Positions 20,394-28,303 of a stretch of DNA of 64,000 bases are shown here, one piece after another (the stretch's first letter is position 1; the number at the start of each line of letters is the position of its first letter). The notes under the pieces are model-generated. The model saw only the letters and a list, made by a program, of their open reading frames with translations, made no database searches and was not told the origin of the DNA. The stretch comes from Alteromonas sp. C1M14 (GTDB lineage Bacteria > Pseudomonadota > Gammaproteobacteria > Enterobacterales > Alteromonadaceae). Both the position numbers and the translations under genes were made by a program. Location of the stretch: contig NZ_JAHKQF010000001.1 of the NCBI RefSeq assembly GCF_018860965.1, positions 1-64,000 of the forward strand, read 5' to 3'.

Positions 20394-21065
20394 TTAGGCT
20401 GCTCGTTTCTTTTTCAACGCGGCCAATTCTTGCTCAATGGCATCATCGGTTTCTAAGGCTTTAAACTGAGCCTCTAACGAGTGGGAATGACCTTCCCCTT
20501 GTGTCATATCATAGGCATCGACCTGAGCCTCTAGATACTCAACACGTTGTTCGTAGCTTTCAAACCTTGCCATCGCATGGGCAGCATGGTCGCTGTGCGT
20601 AACCTCGCGCGCTTTAAGCCTTATGTGAGCATTGTGTTTTCTCGACACCAACTGTTTTTGCTTTAATCGTGCTTCGGCTAGCTTTTCTCGTAATCTACCG
20701 GTATCTGATTGCACCTTGTCCAACATTTCACTGACCTGGGCTTTTTGCGTTTCAATGTCACTTAACTGCGACGCAAAACTGTTTTTTTGCACCAGTGCCC
20801 CTCGCGCCAATTCCTCTTTACCTTTATCTAAGGCAAGCTCTGCCTTAGCTTGCCAGCCATCCATCATGGTTTGAAACTTATGCTGTTGCCGTTCCAAGTG
20901 CTTGTCTTCAGCAAGATACTTGGCAGCTTCCGAGCGCATTTCTACTAATGTTTCTTCCATTTCCTGGATAATCAAACGAATGACTTTTTCCGGGTCTTCC
21001 GCCTTATCCAACATGGCATTAATATTAGACTGAACAATATCTGACATTCGTGAAAACATTCCCAT
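20394..21065 (-). CDS. pspA: phage shock protein A (PspA/IM30 family)
   Basis: 223 aa, almost entirely coiled coil, as expected for this ESCRT-III-like membrane-stabilising protein. The N-terminal amphipathic helix (MFSRMSDIVQSNINAMLDKA) and EDPEKVIRLIIQEMEETLVE are characteristic. It binds stressed inner membrane and, in species with PspF, holds that activator inactive. A sigma-54-type promoter lies about 50 bases upstream. It is the first gene of pspA-pspC-membrane protein. The usual divergent pspF is absent. Confidence 0.95.
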   Translation of the reverse strand: MGMFSRMSDIVQSNINAMLDKAEDPEKVIRLIIQEMEETLVEMRSEAAKYLAEDKHLERQQHKFQTMMDGWQAKAELALDKGKEELARGALVQKNSFASQLSDIETQKAQVSEMLDKVQSDTGRLREKLAEARLKQKQLVSRKHNAHIRLKAREVTHSDHAAHAMARFESYEQRVEYLEAQVDAYDMTQGEGHSHSLEAQFKALETDDAIEQELAALKKKRAA

Positions 21066-21117
21066 TTCTTACCCCTTTAGTACATTGTGTTAATTTCATC
21101 AAACTACTCTCAATACA

Positions 21118-21133
21118 ATCAAGGTTCATGCCA
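21118..21133 (-). promoter_or_regulatory. sigma-54-type promoter of pspA
   Basis: On the minus strand TGGCATGAACCTTGAT fits the consensus TGGCACG-N4-TTGCW with the invariant GG exactly 10 bases before the -12 dinucleotide, where C is replaced by A. Transcription would begin near 21106, leaving a 40-base leader before pspA. PspA genes are classic sigma-54/PspF targets, which makes the match meaningful. The remaining bases of 21134-21333 show no other gene. Confidence 0.65.
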
Positions 21134-21333
21134 AACAAAGAAAACCCTTTATTATCAATAACAAATAGAAAATTCTCGTTTCAAAAGTAAAAATAATAAC
21201 GCCACAGCCATTTTGCTTTAGTCTTTTTAACCAGAAAATATGGTCAATTTGACCACCAATATAAAACACGCTGATAATGGAAGTGCACTGCATCTAAGCC
21301 CCGCTCCACCAACACCCAATAAAACACAAAAAA

Positions 21334-21362
21334 ATAGGCACTCAGTTAACCTGAATGCCTAT
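21334..21362 (-). terminator. terminator of the 94-aa secreted protein gene
   Basis: ATAGGCACTCAG and CTGAATGCCTAT pair over 12 positions with one A-C mismatch (loop TTAAC). On the minus strand the stem is followed by TTTTTTGTGTTTT. It isolates the small gene from the psp cluster. Confidence 0.85.
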
Positions 21363-21419
21363 GATTGTTGATTTACAACGTGCCAATATGAATGAGACGG
21401 GTGGTACAAGCGCCCCAAT

Positions 21420-21704
21420 CTAGTCTTCTGTCGTTGGCGTATTGCGAGAGACAGATTCGGTGTCACTCAACTCGGTAACACTAACCGTACCGGTGTTACT
21501 GTCACCCTCTAAACTAAAGCTATAGGTCATGTTTGCAATTGATTGACGAACATCTGCCTGTATTTCGTTACCGGCCATGGAAACCGCATTTGTAACTACG
21601 TGGCTTAGAAACGACTCAATGGCATTTTCTTGGGCCATTGCATTGGCGCCTAGCAAGGCAGTAGAAAGGATAACGCCAGATAATAATGATTTGGTGGTGT
21701 TCAT
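21420..21704 (-). CDS. small secreted protein of unknown function
   Basis: 94 aa. Signal peptide MNTTKSLLSGVILSTALLGA ending at NAMA (about residue 24), then 70 residues without cysteine: an N-terminal helix (ENAIESFLSHVVTNAVS) and a Ser/Thr/Glu-rich tail with beta character. Monocistronic with its own terminator. No family recognised; probably periplasmic. Confidence 0.7.
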   Translation of the reverse strand: MNTTKSLLSGVILSTALLGANAMAQENAIESFLSHVVTNAVSMAGNEIQADVRQSIANMTYSFSLEGDSNTGTVSVTELSDTESVSRNTPTTED

Positions 21705-21926
21705 AATAATTCCCTTAAGTAACGAAATAACAATTTGGTGTATTTGGTATCTTCAACGTCGATGAAGATAAGTTACCTAAGGGATTGCTAGCTTTATGCC
21801 AACCCGTTAAATTTTCGTAAAATATTGATTAATATGGATTAATTAAAAATTCCAATGGGACAAGCCTGTGTGCAAAAATCAAGCAGAGCTATTTTTTAGT
21901 CTATTTAACCATCAGCTGTGGTTAAA

Positions 21927-22943
21927 TTAACCAAGCTTACTTTCTTGATAGTCTTTACTGTTTTTTTGTGCGGCTTCAACTTCACTAAGCGCATTGAGTA
22001 ACAGGGCAGGATCGGGGGTTTTTCCCGTTCCCTTCTGGCTAAGATAACGACGCCAAATGCGCCCCCCAGGCTGACCTTGAAATAAACCTAACATGTGGCG
22101 TGCCACATGCCAGGGTTTAAACCACTCATCAGTTTGCCGCTCAATATAGGCCTGCATAGTGTGAACCAGTTCAAAGCGTGTTGGTGCAGTCACATCATAA
22201 CCAAACAGGTCGCTGTCTACCTGCGCTAACAAATAGGGGTTTGAATAGGCTTCTCGGCCAATCATCACACCATCCACATGTTTAAGATGCTCGTGGGCTT
22301 CAGTGAGGGTTTTGATGCCTCCGTTTATCGCGATAGATAGCTCGGGATGAGACTGCTTAAGTTGATATACCCGCGGATAATTTAACGGTGGAATTTCTCT
22401 GTTTTCTTTTGGGCTTAAGCCCTGTAACCAGGCTTTCCTTGCATGTACGATAAAGGTATCGCATCCCGCTTCTGCCACCACATCAATAAAACGGGCAAAG
22501 TCTGCATACTCATCCATATCGTCGATACCAATGCGGCATTTTACCGTAACCGGAATATCCACGACTTTTTGCATTTCTTTTACGCAGTGCGCTACCACTT
22601 CAGGCTGAGCCATCAAGCAAGCGCCAAACGCGCCATTTTTCACTCGATCTGATGGACATCCTACGTTGATGTTAACTTCGTCATAGCCTCTTTGCTGGGC
22701 CATCTCGGCACACCGCGCCATATCAGATGGATCACAACCGCCAAGTTGAAGGGCCACCGGATGTTCCTGCTCGTTAAAAGCTAGGTAGTCCCCTTTCCCA
22801 TAGATCAAAGCCCCGGTTGTCACCATTTCAGTGTACAAGAGGGTATGAGTAGAAAGTTGTCGAAGAAAATAACGACAGTGCTTGTCAGTCCAATCGAGCA
22901 TAGGGGCGACTGAGAGCTTGCGGTTCATCGACGTGATAGGCAT
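21927..22943 (-). CDS. dusA: tRNA-dihydrouridine(20/20a) synthase
   Basis: 338 aa FMN enzyme that reduces U20/U20a in the tRNA D-loop with NADPH. The motif NVGCPSDRVKNGAFGACLM carries the catalytic Cys, VKCRIGIDDMD and the FMN phosphate-binding INGGIKT and DGVMIGREAY segments follow. The phrase LSVAPMLDWTDKHCRYF is typical for the DusA subgroup rather than DusB or DusC. Monocistronic. A second Met (residue 6) is an equally possible start. Confidence 0.95.
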   Translation of the reverse strand: MPITSMNRKLSVAPMLDWTDKHCRYFLRQLSTHTLLYTEMVTTGALIYGKGDYLAFNEQEHPVALQLGGCDPSDMARCAEMAQQRGYDEVNINVGCPSDRVKNGAFGACLMAQPEVVAHCVKEMQKVVDIPVTVKCRIGIDDMDEYADFARFIDVVAEAGCDTFIVHARKAWLQGLSPKENREIPPLNYPRVYQLKQSHPELSIAINGGIKTLTEAHEHLKHVDGVMIGREAYSNPYLLAQVDSDLFGYDVTAPTRFELVHTMQAYIERQTDEWFKPWHVARHMLGLFQGQPGGRIWRRYLSQKGTGKTPDPALLLNALSEVEAAQKNSKDYQESKLG

Positions 22944-23029
22944 AACAAATAACTCTTTAAATTATTGGGGACAAACTGACAAACCCTGTCATTTCACCGG
23001 TTTAAAATTCTGCTATTACTATTGATGTT

Positions 23030-23047
23030 AAAAAGGCGAGCCTTTAA
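23030..23047 (-). terminator. possible terminator of the chemotaxis receptor gene
   Basis: AAAGGC and GCCTTT form a 6-bp stem (loop GA) extended by A-T pairs, followed on the minus strand by TTAA. It is about 110 bases past the receptor stop, so the assignment is weak. Confidence 0.35.
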
Positions 23048-23159
23048 AAGCGACAGCAGGAATACGAAATAAAAACATTTTCATCAATCCACAGTAGCGC
23101 AGTGAAGATTGAGGCGCGTATTCTACTTCTGTAACGGCTAAAAACAAAGGTTAGTTAGA

Positions 23160-25127
23160 TTACGCCGTTTTAAACTGATTAACTTGCTCTTGCAGGCCGG
23201 CCCCTAAGTTAGCGAGTTCTGCACTGGCTTGGGCAATTTGTTCTGAACTAGCCGCGGTATTGGTGGATACCCCCTGAATGTTATGTACACTGGAATTGAC
23301 TTGTTCCACTACCACACTTTGCTGTTCGGCGGCGGTGGCGATCATGGAGTTCATATCGCTTATGGACCCCACCATGCTGGTGATTTTATCAAGGGCCGTT
23401 GTGGCTTCATTGGCACGCTTAACCAAAGAGTCGATACTTTCTTTACTACTATCCATGGCATTTACCGCGTTATCCGCACCAGATTGCAATGTAATAATGA
23501 GATTTTCGATTTCCTGAGTTGACGCTTGAGTCTTTTGCGCCAATGTCCGCACTTCATCTGCCACCACCGCAAATCCTCGTCCTTGCTCTCCTGCTCGCGC
23601 CGCTTCAATCGCGGCATTAAGTGCCAACAAGTTTGTTTGCTCGGCAATACTTTTAATGACATCCAATACGGTGCTGATATTTTGGCTATCGGATTTAAGC
23701 TTTTCAATCACCGAGGCAGACTGTTTAACTTCCCCGGCCATGGTGCCAATGGCTTGCACCGTTTCATGGATCACCTGACCGCCGGATTTCGCTTCTAAAT
23801 TGGCTTCATCGGTAGAATGCGAGGCACTCTCTGCATTTGAGGCGACATCTTTAACTGTGGCGGCTAACTCATTTACTGCTGAGGCCACTTGTAGGGTTTC
23901 TTGAGATTGTGCATCGGCTTGCTGGCGAGTTTCTTCTGTGACGGCTGACATTTCTTCTGAAGCTGCGGACAACTGAGCCGTAGCACTGGAAATTTCTAGA
24001 ACCAAGGTTTGTAGGCGTTGGGCAAAGGAATTAAAACTTATCGCTAGTTGCCCTATTTCGTCTCCCGTACTCACCGTTAATCTTTGTGTAAGATCGCCGG
24101 TTTGTTCCATAACCAATAGGGTTTTACTGGCGGCAATTAAAGGTTTAACCATCGCTCTAGAGGCAATAATAGACACCCCAACACCCACAATTAATGACAC
24201 CACCGCCACCCCAATAACCTGGGTGAGGGTATTGACTAATGTCTGATTAGTATTGTCGCTTAATTCATTCATGGAGTCGGTTACACTATTGCGTATCTGA
24301 CTGGAAATAGCAGCCATTTTCGGCCCATTAACATCAAGGATATTGTCAATGGCCTCATTACGCGTTTCTATGGCCGATACCACCTCATCAAACCCACGCT
24401 GATAGGTGCGCAACAAGGCAGTGGCGTCATTTAGCATGGTTACCCTTTGCGGGTTTTCAATTACCATCTGTGCCGCCCCTAACGTCTCTAACGTGGTGGT
24501 AATTTCTGCATAAACGCGCTTTTGTATCGCCCCGTCGTTTTGGTTTAAAAATTTAACCGCGTAAACTCGCGCCAGCAGTAAACTGCGCAAGGCTTTGCCG
24601 GCATAATAGGACGCTTCAGCATCTCCATCGGCATAGGCTGAGGCCATAACATGGCTCAGTAAGTTTTCAATGGCAGGGCCATTAACGTTTAAATTATTGC
24701 TCACGGTATTAAGACGAACATTCATATTCGGCACAACCACATCGAAAAAGGCTTGGTTATATGCCTCATCCAACTGATTGAGTTCTGCTAGCAACGCTCT
24801 TCTGGCGGGATTTTGAAAATCGGCATTGGCTTTTTGTTCAATTTTATCCAGCGCGATTTGGGCTTCTTTGAACTTGTCCACGGTTGCCGGATCCGCGGTT
24901 TTAATGAAAGTTTTAACCTGTAAACGCTTTTTGTAAACTTCTTGCAGAATAAGAGCGGCAGTATTGCTATCAGGCGCTAAATCTTGAGTAATGCTATCGA
25001 CTTTGTTTTGAACAGAAGAAAGGTTCACCACACACACACCGACGATAATCAGCATCAATAATAATATTATGCCTGGAGAAAGCATCGCTTTAGTTTGAAC
25101 GTTGCTGTTTTTATACCATGTGAACAT
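23160..25127 (-). CDS. methyl-accepting chemotaxis protein
   Basis: 655 aa. Membrane segments at about 15-37 and 305-327 bracket a roughly 265-residue all-helical periplasmic sensor that looks like a HBM/four-helix-bundle type. A HAMP domain (about 328-382) is followed by the signalling domain, whose hairpin tip reads NLLALNAAIEAARAGEQG and continues GRGFAVVADEVRTLA. No CheR/CheB pentapeptide is seen at the C terminus (ends QFKTA). Ligand unknown; no chemotaxis operon lies nearby. Confidence 0.93.
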   Translation of the reverse strand: MFTWYKNSNVQTKAMLSPGIILLLMLIIVGVCVVNLSSVQNKVDSITQDLAPDSNTAALILQEVYKKRLQVKTFIKTADPATVDKFKEAQIALDKIEQKANADFQNPARRALLAELNQLDEAYNQAFFDVVVPNMNVRLNTVSNNLNVNGPAIENLLSHVMASAYADGDAEASYYAGKALRSLLLARVYAVKFLNQNDGAIQKRVYAEITTTLETLGAAQMVIENPQRVTMLNDATALLRTYQRGFDEVVSAIETRNEAIDNILDVNGPKMAAISSQIRNSVTDSMNELSDNTNQTLVNTLTQVIGVAVVSLIVGVGVSIIASRAMVKPLIAASKTLLVMEQTGDLTQRLTVSTGDEIGQLAISFNSFAQRLQTLVLEISSATAQLSAASEEMSAVTEETRQQADAQSQETLQVASAVNELAATVKDVASNAESASHSTDEANLEAKSGGQVIHETVQAIGTMAGEVKQSASVIEKLKSDSQNISTVLDVIKSIAEQTNLLALNAAIEAARAGEQGRGFAVVADEVRTLAQKTQASTQEIENLIITLQSGADNAVNAMDSSKESIDSLVKRANEATTALDKITSMVGSISDMNSMIATAAEQQSVVVEQVNSSVHNIQGVSTNTAASSEQIAQASAELANLGAGLQEQVNQFKTA

Positions 25128-25273
25128 GTGTTGTGCCTTTTATCTAATAACCGCGACTGCAAGAATAGAACCCTTTCGCCAAAAGACAAACCGAGTGGTG
25201 TAATTTAGCCAGGTCATCATCCCATACTCTCTCGTCTTTCCCCTACTCTGCATTTACCCTTAGCGTATGAAAA

Positions 25274-25307
25274 AAAACACCATAACGACTAAGCGCTATG
25301 GTGTTTT
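25274..25307 (-). terminator. terminator of the catalase gene
   Basis: AAAACACCATA and TATGGTGTTTT form a perfect 11-bp stem around a 12-base loop, with A and T runs on either side. It lies just after the catalase stop. Confidence 0.85.
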
Positions 25308-25325
25308 GTTTTACACTAAAAATGA

Positions 25326-26816
25326 CTACCGATTATTAGCCAAACGTGCTGCCACCGCTTCTCTCACAAGTTGACCATATTCTGCATCAGCTTGATCGTA
25401 CTGGGCAAACATCCTTTGTTGGACATCGTCTGTGGTTTGACTTAATCCATCGGCGATATTACCAACCAACTGCAGCTTTTGATCGTCACTCATAATACGG
25501 AACAGATCGCCGGCTTGGGAAAAGTTGTCATCATCCTGAGTATCGTAAATATCTAACCAAGCATCCTGCTCTAATGGCATCGCGGGTTCAGCGACAGCAG
25601 ACACTTCCGCCGGTTCGCCTATCTGGGCACGATTGTTTGGATAAAAATTCGCACCACTGCCGGCCAACGCCGGGTTAATGCCAGCAAAGGCGCCATCTCG
25701 CTGATAATTGTGCACCGGACACTTAGGCGCATTTACCGGGATCTGGCTGTAATTCGCCCCTACACGGTAACGCTGAGCATCTTGGTAGGCCAGCAGTCGT
25801 GCTTGCAACATACGATCTGGCGAAGCGCCAATACCCGGTACCAAATTACTCGGCGCAAAAGTAGCCTGTTCGGTTTCGGCAAAGTAGTTGTCAACATTGC
25901 GATTTAACTCAAGCTGACCTACCTCTATTAACGGAAAATCACTGTGTGGCCAAATTTTTGTCAGGTCAAACGGATTGATCTTATATGTCTTGGCTTGTTC
26001 CTCTGTCATGATTTGGACATTCACTGTCCACGATGGGAAATCACCTTTATCAATGCTATCCACCAAATCCTGCTGTGCCCCAAATGCTGGCATGTTAGCC
26101 GCTTGCACATTGGTTAAGGTCTTGATGCCTTGGTTAGTTTTGAAGTGCCATTTTACCCAGTAGCGCTCGCCATTATCATTCCAGAAGCTTAACGTGTGTG
26201 AACTGTAGCCATTCACATAACGATAAGATAAAGGGATCCCCCGGTCTGACATTAAGATGGTTGACTGATGCAGCGACTGTGGGTTGTTCGCCCAAAATTC
26301 GTATATCGCTTGTGGATCTGGCAAATTGGTACGTGGGTTCTTTTTCTGGCTGTGAATAAAGTCTGGAAACTTAATTCCATCTCGCAAGAAAAATACCGGC
26401 GTATTGTTTCCAACCATGTCCCAATTACCTTGCTTAGTGTAGAACTTCACGGCAAAGCCACGGGGGTCTCGGGCGTAATCGCTAGAATCTTGTCCGCCAC
26501 CCACCGTAGAGAAACGTAAAAATACGTCGGTTTGTTCACCCTCTGTCTGCAAAAAGTCAGCGATGGTGTACTCCGAAAGGCTTTTCGTTACTGTAAACGT
26601 ACCGTAGGCGGCACTGCCACGGGCGTGTACCACCCGTTCAGGGATCCGTTCACGATTAAAATGAGCCAGCTTCTCAAACAGATAGTGATTATCAAATGTC
26701 ACTGGGCCGCGACGACCGGCAGTGCGGCTTTGGTTGTCATTTGCAACGGGTGCCCCGTTTGCTGACGTTAATGACGTAGGTGAGTTGCTTGCGCCTGAAA
26801 ATGGACATTTACTCAT
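25326..26816 (-). CDS. katA: monofunctional heme catalase
   Basis: 496 aa, small-subunit (clade 3) size. It decomposes hydrogen peroxide. The distal active-site His is in VVHARGSAAYGTF (about residue 65), the distal Asn in GNNTPVFFLRD, and the proximal heme Tyr in RLLAYQDAQRYR (about 353). The N terminus starts MSKCPFSG and has no signal peptide, so it is cytoplasmic. Monocistronic. I looked for an OxyR site in the 260 bases upstream and found none that convinces. The symbol katA is by type; it could be named katB or katE in relatives. Confidence 0.94.
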   Translation of the reverse strand: MSKCPFSGASNSPTSLTSANGAPVANDNQSRTAGRRGPVTFDNHYLFEKLAHFNRERIPERVVHARGSAAYGTFTVTKSLSEYTIADFLQTEGEQTDVFLRFSTVGGGQDSSDYARDPRGFAVKFYTKQGNWDMVGNNTPVFFLRDGIKFPDFIHSQKKNPRTNLPDPQAIYEFWANNPQSLHQSTILMSDRGIPLSYRYVNGYSSHTLSFWNDNGERYWVKWHFKTNQGIKTLTNVQAANMPAFGAQQDLVDSIDKGDFPSWTVNVQIMTEEQAKTYKINPFDLTKIWPHSDFPLIEVGQLELNRNVDNYFAETEQATFAPSNLVPGIGASPDRMLQARLLAYQDAQRYRVGANYSQIPVNAPKCPVHNYQRDGAFAGINPALAGSGANFYPNNRAQIGEPAEVSAVAEPAMPLEQDAWLDIYDTQDDDNFSQAGDLFRIMSDDQKLQLVGNIADGLSQTTDDVQQRMFAQYDQADAEYGQLVREAVAARLANNR

Positions 26817-27079
26817 CGCTTTGTTCCTTACAGTAAGGTGATGGAATCATTATCGCGCCGGAATAAATTCTGCCGTCGCGCTGTAAACTTGCTATGGGAT
26901 AAGTATGCCCGAAGCTAGAAAAGTTAAAAGCGAATAGAACTAATCGTATTGATTACAATTACCAATTAAGATGATGCCGTCTTAACCTTATTTCTGACGT
27001 CAGAAAAAACCTGTATAGTTTGTGAAGATCATCTTTTTAGAAAGTGTCTTTGGTAACGGAAGTGGGGTAAAACGACAAC

Positions 27080-27592
27080 GTGAAGACCGAGTTGGAACGC
27101 GTATTGGTGCGCAAAGGACACCAAGTAAACTGGCTGTTTATCACACTGGCCACGTCCAGCGTGACGTTATTCATGCTGTTTGGCTACACCTGGCTGAATT
27201 TTGATGCACTTTATGAGCCCTATAAAAGCGCCTATCCACGGCTAAGTACGGTGTTCTCGCCGGTTAATATGACTGTGCTTTCGGTCTTGGCCCTTACCAA
27301 TGGCATTACTTTTTATCGCTTAAAGCAAACCAAAGCCCACCTCGCAGTTACCGCATATATGGTGTTGCTTGAAAATAAGCCCGACACCCTAACGAATCAG
27401 TTCTATCCCCAACTGCAGCAGTTTTTTCACGCCGCCGGTTTACCAGATAATTACTCATTGGTATCACTGAAAAAAATGAACATGCGACACTTCATTACTT
27501 TGTCGTCGCCTATTAGTCGCACCGTCACCCAACACCAAAATCAGTGGATCCGTCTGGCACACGCAGCCGCCTATGGACAGCCTGCGACTTGA
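27080..27592 (+). CDS. two-pass membrane protein of unknown function
   Basis: 170 aa from a GTG start preceded by GGAAGTGGGG. Hydrophobic segments at about 18-39 and 66-85; both termini should be cytoplasmic, with a soluble C-terminal part (86-170) that is helical and ends with a basic, His-rich stretch. No recognised family. It lies 172 bases upstream of the GTPase operon on the same strand and could be a functional neighbour, but a likely -10 element between them suggests separate transcription. Confidence 0.6.
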   Translation: MKTELERVLVRKGHQVNWLFITLATSSVTLFMLFGYTWLNFDALYEPYKSAYPRLSTVFSPVNMTVLSVLALTNGITFYRLKQTKAHLAVTAYMVLLENKPDTLTNQFYPQLQQFFHAAGLPDNYSLVSLKKMNMRHFITLSSPISRTVTQHQNQWIRLAHAAAYGQPAT

Positions 27593-27669
27593 TAGCGCGT
27601 TGAAAACTATTTTTATTGCTACTGGATATGTGATCCTTTTCAAGGTACATTTTAAAGACATGATTGCAT

Positions 27670-27675
27670 TATAAT
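27670..27675 (+). promoter_or_regulatory. probable -10 element of the GTPase operon
   Basis: A perfect TATAAT stands 90 bases before the coiled-coil gene. The expected -35 position holds only a poor match (ACATTT at 17 bases), so the promoter may need an activator or start elsewhere. Confidence 0.4.
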
Positions 27676-27764
27676 ATTGGCGATCAGTTTGAGCGTTTTT
27701 TCATTTTATGGTGGGCATTCTCCCATCTACAGGGAAGCCCGCTATTGCCAATAGGAGAAAAGAA

Positions 27765-28298
27765 ATGGCAAAAGAAAAAACGAAAGAATCCCCCCCAACT
27801 GACAGCGCTGAAAAAACGGAGCTAGGGCAGTTACGGGAAATCCTATTTGGCCAATCCAACCGCGATTTCCAACATCAGTTGGATCAACTCAGCGCTCGGG
27901 TTGAACAACATATTCAACAGCTTTCTTCACAATTAGATGAGCAAGTTAAGCAGCTTAACAGCACCATCGATTCTCGTTTTGACACCCTGTCAAAGCAACT
28001 CAGTGAAGACAGTCAGCAGCATCAGCAAAATCAAGGTGAATTAAAAGCCCTTCACGACACGTTAAAGTCGGAATTAGAGATGGCTGAAGCGTCTGCCCAT
28101 GATGAAACTGGTAAGCTCGACACCCGATTGAAAAAAGAAATGGACGAACTCGAATCCATGTTCAATCAACGTCATCAAGCCTTGCTTGAGCGCTTACAGC
28201 AAGTGACCGCAGAACTGTCCACCAGCAAAACTGATCGCAAAACCTTGGCGAATTTACTTTCTACCATGGCTTCGAATCTTGCCACTGACCAGTCTTAA
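27765..28298 (+). CDS. cytoplasmic coiled-coil protein of the GTPase operon
   Basis: 177 aa from the ATG at 27765, chosen for the AGGAGAAAAG site just upstream; the frame is open for 19 codons before it. After a short charged N terminus the protein is one long heptad-rich helix region (about 25-165), full of Gln, Leu, Glu and Lys (for example VEQHIQQLSSQLDEQVKQL). The segment ELGQLREILFGQSNRDF near residue 20 looks like a distinct conserved head. No membrane segment or signal peptide. First gene of the four-gene unit, 5 bases before the OmpA-like gene. Probably a scaffold or adaptor; function inferred from context only. Confidence 0.8.
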   Translation: MAKEKTKESPPTDSAEKTELGQLREILFGQSNRDFQHQLDQLSARVEQHIQQLSSQLDEQVKQLNSTIDSRFDTLSKQLSEDSQQHQQNQGELKALHDTLKSELEMAEASAHDETGKLDTRLKKEMDELESMFNQRHQALLERLQQVTAELSTSKTDRKTLANLLSTMASNLATDQS

Positions 28299-28303
28299 TC
28301 ATC

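Noticed and set aside
21905..21926. TTTAACCA/TGGTTAAA hairpin after dusA
   Set aside because: It is an AT-rich stem without a U-tract on the minus strand; too weak to be called a terminator.
26817..27079. OxyR site upstream of the catalase
   Set aside because: An ATAG...AT-like string near 26930 does not keep the spacing of the OxyR consensus and the second half is missing.
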